A stretch of DNA of 36,177 nt from an uncultured Clostridia bacterium (lineage in GTDB: Bacteria; Bacillota; Clostridia; Lachnospirales; CAG-274). A program made the translations under genes and the position numbers. The notes beneath the pieces were generated by a model. That model saw only the letters and a list, made by a program, of their open reading frames with translations. It was not told the origin of the DNA and made no database searches. The stretch is taken from assembly GCA_947632615.1 (NCBI GenBank), contig CANRPW010000006.1, positions 75,826-112,002 of the forward strand. The letters run 5' to 3'. Of this stretch, positions 31,753 to 36,177 are shown piece after piece (within the stretch, counting starts at the first letter, position 1; each line of letters starts with the position of its first letter).

Positions 31753-33609
31753 TTATGTAAGATTGTTGGCTGCGAAACCGTCAAAGCTACCCACTGCTCC
31801 TTTACCGGAACAATATACGCCAACCATAGCGCCTGTAAATCGCTTGCCTATGGTTATGCCTTCGTCACTTAAATAACCTGTATCTTCTATATTATATAGT
31901 TCTTTTCCGTCTGCATAAAGAGTCCTTTTAAGCCCTTCTGTTTTTATGCAAAGCTTCGCCTCGGCTCTATCCGTTTCCTTTTCAAAACTCTTTACATAGT
32001 CCACTCCTATTTTTTCGTTTACACGAATAAAGAGCCTGCCGCCTTCAGAGCATACGGCAAAGGTAAAGAAGCTGTTTTCATCATAATAGCAAATAAGCCC
32101 TGCTTCCCCCGCGCCGGATAGCTTCACCTGTGTTTCTGCCGTAAAATCAAAGCTCTCCTGCCGCCTTAATACAACGCTTTCGCAGTCCTTTGCAAGGGGT
32201 GTGCTTTCGCTGCCCACTATCTCAAGCCTGCCGTCCTTTACGGCAAAATCCTTTCTTCCTCTTAAAGTATACCAATAAGGTGAAAGACTGTCAGTGCCAA
32301 AGCCCTCGTCCGCCTTGTCAAAGGTATGGGGCTCAAGAGGTCTTTTAGCAAAGGCAGAAGCTCCCCTGCCCTTATTGATAATGCACCAGCCGTCGGCAGT
32401 CCACTCAAGCTCGTCAAGGCAGGTTTCTCTGCCAAGCACCGTATATTTGCCGTCTAAAAATCTGCCGCAAAGATAGACAATATACCACTTTCCCTCAGGG
32501 GTCATAAAGGGCTTGCCGTGTCCGCAGCGGTGAATATATGGATCAGTTTCTTCATTATATGTCATTATGGGATTATACGGGCAGGGCTCATATACCCCAA
32601 ACAGACTGCGGCTTCTTGAAAGGGTTATCATATGCCCCACGCCTGTGCCGCCCTCAGCCTGGAAGAGATAATAATATCCGTCCTTCTTAAGTAGGTGAGG
32701 TCCTTCAGGGGCTCTTTTGCTGTTTCCGTAATATAAAAGCCTTGTTTCCGAAACGGCTCTCCTGCCGTCGTCGCTTAACTGAAATATAGATGCGCCCCTG
32801 TTAAGCAGCATATATCTCTTTCCGTCGTCATCATTAAATATAGAAGGATCTATTCCGTCAACGTCTATAAATGAGGGTTCGTCATAAGGTCCTTCGGGCT
32901 TTTCGGAGGAGGTTACCATCTGCATTCTCACAGGCCTTCTGCCGTCGTTGTTTCTGTAGGTGGCGCAGATATAAAATCTTCCTTTATAATATGAAATATC
33001 CGGCGCCCAATAGCCACGTCCCCCATCAAGCCCCTCAAGGCGCGCCCAATCGGGGTTGGTTATGGCATGACCTATTATCTCCCAATTAATAAGGTCTTTA
33101 GAATGGGAAATAGGTATGCAGGGGAAATAAAAGAATGAAGAATTTACCATATAATAGTCATCCCCAACACGTACAATAGAAGGATCGGGGAAGAAGCCCC
33201 TGCGGATAGGGTTTTTATATCCTTCTTCATATTTAAAACCACAGTATTCTTCAAAATAAGCAAGTACATCTGCCTTGCCTAAGTCGTGAGCATATTCAAA
33301 GGCGGTAAGTCCGTTTATGTCAGCCTTTAAGGGAGAATGGCCAACTCTCTCCGTATAATATTTGCAAAGCTCCACACTTCCCGACTCAACGGCATAAAAC
33401 AATATAGACCTTTTAAGGTCGTCGGTTATGTTATAGCTTGTCATAGATTTTTCAACAAATAACTTATTCATATCCATATTTCCTAACCTTGCAGCATAAA
33501 AGGCTGCGCAAAGTCCGTTTTCTGTTTCATTTACACAGCGGGGGTTCTCCCCCAAAATTTCCTTCACGGCGGCAATATCGCCTTTTTTAACGGCAGCTAT
33601 TATATTCAC
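31753..33609 (-). CDS. Ankyrin-repeat / glycoside hydrolase family 43 fusion protein
   Basis: Probable intracellular arabinan- or xylan-oligosaccharide hydrolase with an ankyrin N-terminus. The 618 residues have ankyrin repeats (about 1-125; MNIIAAVKKGDIAAVKEIL, NGLTAFEYAHDLGKADVLAY). A GH43 five-bladed propeller (about 133-430) shows its three catalytic acids: Asp142 in FFPDPSIV, Asp254 in DGIDPSIF and Glu302 in APEGPHL. A beta-sandwich C-terminal domain (about 435-618) resembles the concanavalin-like module of GH43 xylosidases. There is no signal peptide. The start is GTG 33609, overlapping the anti-sigma stop (GTGA). It is the last gene of an ECF sigma/anti-sigma operon. Substrate is inferred only from family. 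Confidence 0.9.
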   Translation of the reverse strand: MNIIAAVKKGDIAAVKEILGENPRCVNETENGLCAAFYAARLGNMDMNKLFVEKSMTSYNITDDLKRSILFYAVESGSVELCKYYTERVGHSPLKADINGLTAFEYAHDLGKADVLAYFEEYCGFKYEEGYKNPIRRGFFPDPSIVRVGDDYYMVNSSFFYFPCIPISHSKDLINWEIIGHAITNPDWARLEGLDGGRGYWAPDISYYKGRFYICATYRNNDGRRPVRMQMVTSSEKPEGPYDEPSFIDVDGIDPSIFNDDDGKRYMLLNRGASIFQLSDDGRRAVSETRLLYYGNSKRAPEGPHLLKKDGYYYLFQAEGGTGVGHMITLSRSRSLFGVYEPCPYNPIMTYNEETDPYIHRCGHGKPFMTPEGKWYIVYLCGRFLDGKYTVLGRETCLDELEWTADGWCIINKGRGASAFAKRPLEPHTFDKADEGFGTDSLSPYWYTLRGRKDFAVKDGRLEIVGSESTPLAKDCESVVLRRQESFDFTAETQVKLSGAGEAGLICYYDENSFFTFAVCSEGGRLFIRVNEKIGVDYVKSFEKETDRAEAKLCIKTEGLKRTLYADGKELYNIEDTGYLSDEGITIGKRFTGAMVGVYCSGKGAVGSFDGFAANNLT

Positions 33610-33872
33610 CTATATTTCACCACTTTCGTTCTCACAACGGTTATGGCATTTATGTTCCTTATTTTTGTCATAACCTGAATTTCAAAGTCCTCGGGCGCTC
33701 TCACAGGTGTACTCTCAGACTGACTGTCTTTAATAAGCTCTTCCAGAAGTCTGAAATGCCTTAAACAGTCAGAGCACTCCATCAAATGTCTCATAAGCGC
33801 ATCCGTTTCTCTATCGCCGGCTTTTCCCTCCAGCTCCTTAAGCATTAAAATACCCGCTTCAAAGCAATCCAT
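33606..33872 (-). CDS. Zinc-finger anti-sigma factor (soluble)
   Basis: Putative anti-sigma factor for the adjacent ECF sigma. From ATG 33872 (88 residues), MDCFEAGILMLKELEGKAGD leads into a zinc-binding anti-sigma motif HLMECSDC (His29, Cys33, Cys36; H-x3-C-x2-C). There is no membrane helix, so sensing would be cytoplasmic, unlike most RsiW-type proteins. GGAGG lies 9 nt before ATG 33872; the GTG at 33881 directly abuts that site and is less likely. It overlaps the sigma gene by 14 nt and the GH43 gene by 4 nt, so all three are tightly coupled. Confidence 0.83.
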   Translation of the reverse strand: MDCFEAGILMLKELEGKAGDRETDALMRHLMECSDCLRHFRLLEELIKDSQSESTPVRAPEDFEIQVMTKIRNINAITVVRTKVVKYR

Positions 33873-34431
33873 AACCGTCACCCTCCTTCACAAGCTTATC
33901 CTTAAGCATTTTTCTTCCTCTGAAGATCCTGTTTTTGATCTTGGAGAGAGATTCATTCGTTCTGTCAGAAATTTCATTATAGCTAAGCCCGTCCTTATGA
34001 TAGAGCAAAAGGGGCACTTTGTATATTTCAGGCAGCTCATCTATAAGAGAAAAAAGCTCTCTGCTTCTTTCTGCCTTTAAAAAGCTGTCTTCGGGCGAGC
34101 CTTCTCCCGCAATGCCAAACTCCACATCCTCTATAGGCACGGTTTCCTGCTTCCTTTTACGTCTTTGGTCTATTATGTAGTTGGTGGTAATGGTTATTAT
34201 CCACGTAGAAAACTTATACTCCGGGTCGTACTTATCGAGATTTTTATAAATTCTTATAAAAATCTCCTGCGCCGTGTCGTTTGCCTCTTCATAGTCGTTA
34301 GTCATACGGTGGATAAGAGCAAAAACAAGATTTTTATATCTTTTTATGATCTCTTCAAAGGCATCCTTGTTGCCGTTTTTGACAATTTCTATTATCTCTT
34401 GGTCGGTCATTTTTTCAAAAGTCTTGTTCAT
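33859..34431 (-). CDS. ECF (sigma-70 family) sigma factor
   Basis: Alternative sigma factor. The 190 residues contain region 2 (about 10-85; NKDAFEEIIKRYKNLVFALI, DTAQEIFIRIYKNLDKYDP, KFSTWIITITTNYIIDQRRK) and region 4 (about 128-182; LPEIYKVPLLLYHKDGLSYN, EISDRTNESLSKIKNRIFRGR), joined by a short acidic linker, which is the standard ECF layout. AGGTGA precedes ATG 34431. It is followed by its anti-sigma and by the ankyrin-GH43 protein. A -10-like TATAAT lies upstream, but I could not define an autoregulated ECF promoter. Confidence 0.93.
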   Translation of the reverse strand: MNKTFEKMTDQEIIEIVKNGNKDAFEEIIKRYKNLVFALIHRMTNDYEEANDTAQEIFIRIYKNLDKYDPEYKFSTWIITITTNYIIDQRRKRKQETVPIEDVEFGIAGEGSPEDSFLKAERSRELFSLIDELPEIYKVPLLLYHKDGLSYNEISDRTNESLSKIKNRIFRGRKMLKDKLVKEGDGYGLL

Positions 34432-34515
34432 CGTTTCACCTGCCGTTTCGGTAATATATCCTCATAATTATATACGAAGCCTGTAGTGTTTTGTTTGTGT
34501 AAAATTCATACTTTT

Positions 34516-34546
34516 TAAAAAGGGCGATTTTATTAAACCGCCCCTT
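34516..34546 (-). terminator. Intrinsic terminator of the yajC-rnz operon
   Basis: On the minus strand, AAGGGGCG pairs with CGCCCTT (one bulged G), followed by TTT. The left arm overlaps the last codons and stop of rnz. Confidence 0.72.
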
Positions 34547-35459
34547 CATCATCTTCAAATTTTAAAGTCCTGTTATATCTGTCTGATGCCGCCCGAGTGT
34601 TAGGAAAGATCTCTCTTGCCACACCTACCTCAGCCTTCGGGTTTACAAGAGCAGGGCTGTAGTGAGTAAGCCAAAGCTCCTTAACTTCTCCCGCCTTGGC
34701 AAGCTCCGCAGCCTCAGAAAAAAGCATGTGCTTCTTCTCGGTCACGCTCTGAAGCTTCTCCATATCCGCATACATGCCCTCGCATATAAACAGATCTGCC
34801 CCTTTTATAAAGGAAGGAATATTGTCCTTAGGGCGAGTATCTGTTATATAACAAAGCTTTATGCCCTTTCTTTCTTCTCCCAAAACCATATCGCTTGTAA
34901 AAACTCTGCCGTCCTCACAGACAACACTGTCCTGCTTCTGAAGTACGGACCAATATTTAAGGGGTATGTCGTGGGCTATAGCATTTTCTCTGCTGAATTT
35001 CCCCTTTCTTGAAAGCGAAAAGGAATAGCCGTAGCAGATGACCTTGTGATTGAGCCTTATGGCATCGACCTTAAGTCCGCTGACATCTCTCTCATAAGTG
35101 TCGCCCTCTATTTCTTCAAGAATAATGTCAAAGGGCAGCTCCGGCGCAATGGTCCTTAGCCCGGAAACAACTGTTTTAAGTCCCTTAGGGCCTATTATCC
35201 TGAGAGGCTCTGTTCTGTCAGAATTGCCTATGGTTAGCAACATTCCCGGAAGGCCGGAGATATGGTCTGCGTGAAAATGGGTTATAAGAATAGTATCTAT
35301 ATTCTTAAAGCCCCAGCCCATCAGCTTTGCTGTTATCTGAGTGCCCTCGCCGCAGTCCACAAGCATCATACTGCCGTTATAGCGCACAAGCAGAGAAGTA
35401 AGCCAACGCCCCGGCAAGGGCATCATTCCGCCCGTTCCTAAAAGAGCAACGTCTATCAT
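34533..35459 (-). CDS. rnz: Ribonuclease Z
   Basis: Metallo-beta-lactamase-fold endonuclease that trims tRNA 3' ends. This suits the two tRNAs in this window, which do not encode CCA. The 308 residues have the zinc motif HFHADH (61-66), GCG-type VDCGEGT (34-40), LNHKVICYGYSFS (the His after the exosite region), YITDTRP (Asp ligand) and LTHYSPAL (last His). Length is typical for the short bacterial form. Its ATG overlaps the yajC stop by 1 nt (TGATG). Confidence 0.93.
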   Translation of the reverse strand: MIDVALLGTGGMMPLPGRWLTSLLVRYNGSMMLVDCGEGTQITAKLMGWGFKNIDTILITHFHADHISGLPGMLLTIGNSDRTEPLRIIGPKGLKTVVSGLRTIAPELPFDIILEEIEGDTYERDVSGLKVDAIRLNHKVICYGYSFSLSRKGKFSRENAIAHDIPLKYWSVLQKQDSVVCEDGRVFTSDMVLGEERKGIKLCYITDTRPKDNIPSFIKGADLFICEGMYADMEKLQSVTEKKHMLFSEAAELAKAGEVKELWLTHYSPALVNPKAEVGVAREIFPNTRAASDRYNRTLKFEDDEGAV

Positions 35460-35902
35460 CAGAAAATACCAAATTTCTTTTTCTTAGGCGCATCTTCGAT
35501 CTCTTCAACAGCAGGAGCATTAGAAAGTCCGGGCTCTTTAATGCCAACTATCTCTGACTTGGCAACAGGTATATTTATACCCTTATTTACGCCAAACTCA
35601 ACGAGAAATTCATCTGCATATATGCTTACTACCTTGCCGTAAAGACCGCTTGAAGTAACTACCCAATTACCCACTTCGATATTAGACCTCATAGCATCTC
35701 TTTCGCTTTCACGCTTTTTGTTGGGTCTGATAATGAAGAAATAGAAAATAACAACAAGAAACAGTATATAAACAATTATAAATAGCCCGGATGAGCCACC
35801 TGCTCTTGCTGCTCCTCCGGATGCAGCCTGTGTAACGCTTTCAGCCGCCTGCTGCGCGCCTTCAAGAGAGTCATTTACAGCGCTTAAAAGTATGTCTAAC
35901 AT
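35459..35902 (-). CDS. yajC: Preprotein translocase accessory subunit YajC
   Basis: Small membrane protein of the SecDF-YajC accessory complex. From ATG 35902 the 147 residues have an unusually long N-terminal Ala/Ser/Gly-rich segment (1-38), one membrane helix (FIIVYILFLVVIFYFFIIRP), then the conserved RPNKKRESERDAMRSNIEVG, WVVTSSGLYGKVVSI and an acidic/Lys-rich tail. GGAGTG lies 7 nt upstream. The open frame extends to 35980, but that segment has no ribosome binding site. secD, secF or tgt, the usual neighbours, are not seen here; the partner is rnz. Confidence 0.9.
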   Translation of the reverse strand: MLDILLSAVNDSLEGAQQAAESVTQAASGGAARAGGSSGLFIIVYILFLVVIFYFFIIRPNKKRESERDAMRSNIEVGNWVVTSSGLYGKVVSIYADEFLVEFGVNKGINIPVAKSEIVGIKEPGLSNAPAVEEIEDAPKKKKFGIF

Positions 35903-36068
35903 TTTTTTCACTCCAGTCTGAATATATTTAAAAAATCCTGTGTAAACCATAGCTTCATCATACGCTTTACACACAATCAATTATTAAATATTATATATTA
36001 CAACGCCAAAACCGTCAAGACCAAAACCCCAAAAATATATATCTCACGGGGGCGATTTTTATAAGCTT

Positions 36069-36172
36069 CGCTTACCAAACCTGCGGTGCCGAGCGGGCGG
36101 GGCGGAGCGAAAAGGGGGAAAAAGGGCAGGCGGGCCTGCCCTTTTTCCCCCTTTTCGCTCCGCCCCGCCCGC
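36069..36172 (+). repeat. Hairpin locus 10
   Basis: Upstream of yajC at the right edge. The flank CGCTTACCAAACC (36069-36081) matches locus 6 at 12 of 13 positions. The palindrome at 36093-36172 has 38 bp of perfect arm and centre cggg. A second hairpin, if present, lies beyond the window. The 275-nt stretch 35903-36177 otherwise shows only A/T-rich sequence with no convincing promoter. Confidence 0.88.
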
Positions 36173-36177
36173 CCCCC

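Noticed and set aside
531..36172. Hairpin loci as ordinary rho-independent terminators
   Set aside because: Most lack T-runs, several lie upstream of divergent genes, arms are far longer than terminators need, and separate clear terminators exist nearby (for example 22715-22743). Only hairpins C and C' of locus 5 could double as terminators.

Overview
The window comes from an endospore-forming, low-to-medium GC Clostridia-type Firmicute. Evidence: a GerA-type germinant receptor operon, SpoIIR, a GerM-domain protein, strong sigma-A-like promoters (TTGACA/TATAAT), AGGAGG ribosome binding sites and U-tailed intrinsic terminators. I cannot name the species. I see no transposase, phage gene, rRNA or CRISPR array.

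Layout. 1-358: 5' end of RNase Y (minus). 775-5264: gerAA-gerAB-gerAC and spoIIR (plus). 5391-9059: a CopZ-like metal-binding protein (minus), PepF-type peptidase (plus) and D,D-carboxypeptidase (minus). 9142-12890: comEA-like, response regulator, histidine kinase, GerMN protein and DUF454 (plus, one probable operon). 13193-15623: znuB-znuC-znuA (minus). 15948-18534: metN-metI-metQ (plus). 18602-21262: ktrA, ktrB and a CarD-type regulator (minus). 21388-24073: trpD, an SPFH protein and NfeD (minus). 24293-28005: a ywlE-rpiB-upp-tagO-aminotransferase operon (minus). 28230-30752: a large secreted surface protein (minus) with an elaborate upstream region holding two promoters and a candidate structured RNA. 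31358-31506: tRNA-Cys and tRNA-Glu (minus). 31753-34431: ECF sigma factor, zinc-finger anti-sigma and an ankyrin/GH43 fusion (minus). 34533-35902: yajC and RNase Z (minus).

The most unusual content is not a gene. Ten intergenic loci, about one per 3.6 kb, carry long GC-rich hairpins with perfect or nearly perfect arms of roughly 15-47 bp, most with a second hairpin beside them. The arms differ in sequence between loci. Short flanks recur instead: CCGGGTTACCGACCA, CCCGAGCGACC, CGCYTACCAAACC and AGCCGACCA. The second hairpin often has an AAACCNYC / GNNGGTTT core. At 12896-13194 a three-hairpin unit is tandemly duplicated, and the two copies differ by substitutions that are compensated on the opposite arm. 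The loci at 4414-4586 and 22578-22690 carry homologous long hairpins in opposite orientation, with loops that are exact reverse complements. This looks like a dispersed element family under selection, or a copying mechanism, that preserves base pairing rather than sequence.

Other points of interest: an intracellular ankyrin-GH43 fusion co-transcribed with its own sigma/anti-sigma pair; two promoters upstream of the surface protein, each with the same WalR-like direct repeat exactly 14 nt upstream of its -35 box; and a histidine kinase whose first membrane helix is encoded before any ATG, GTG or TTG start.
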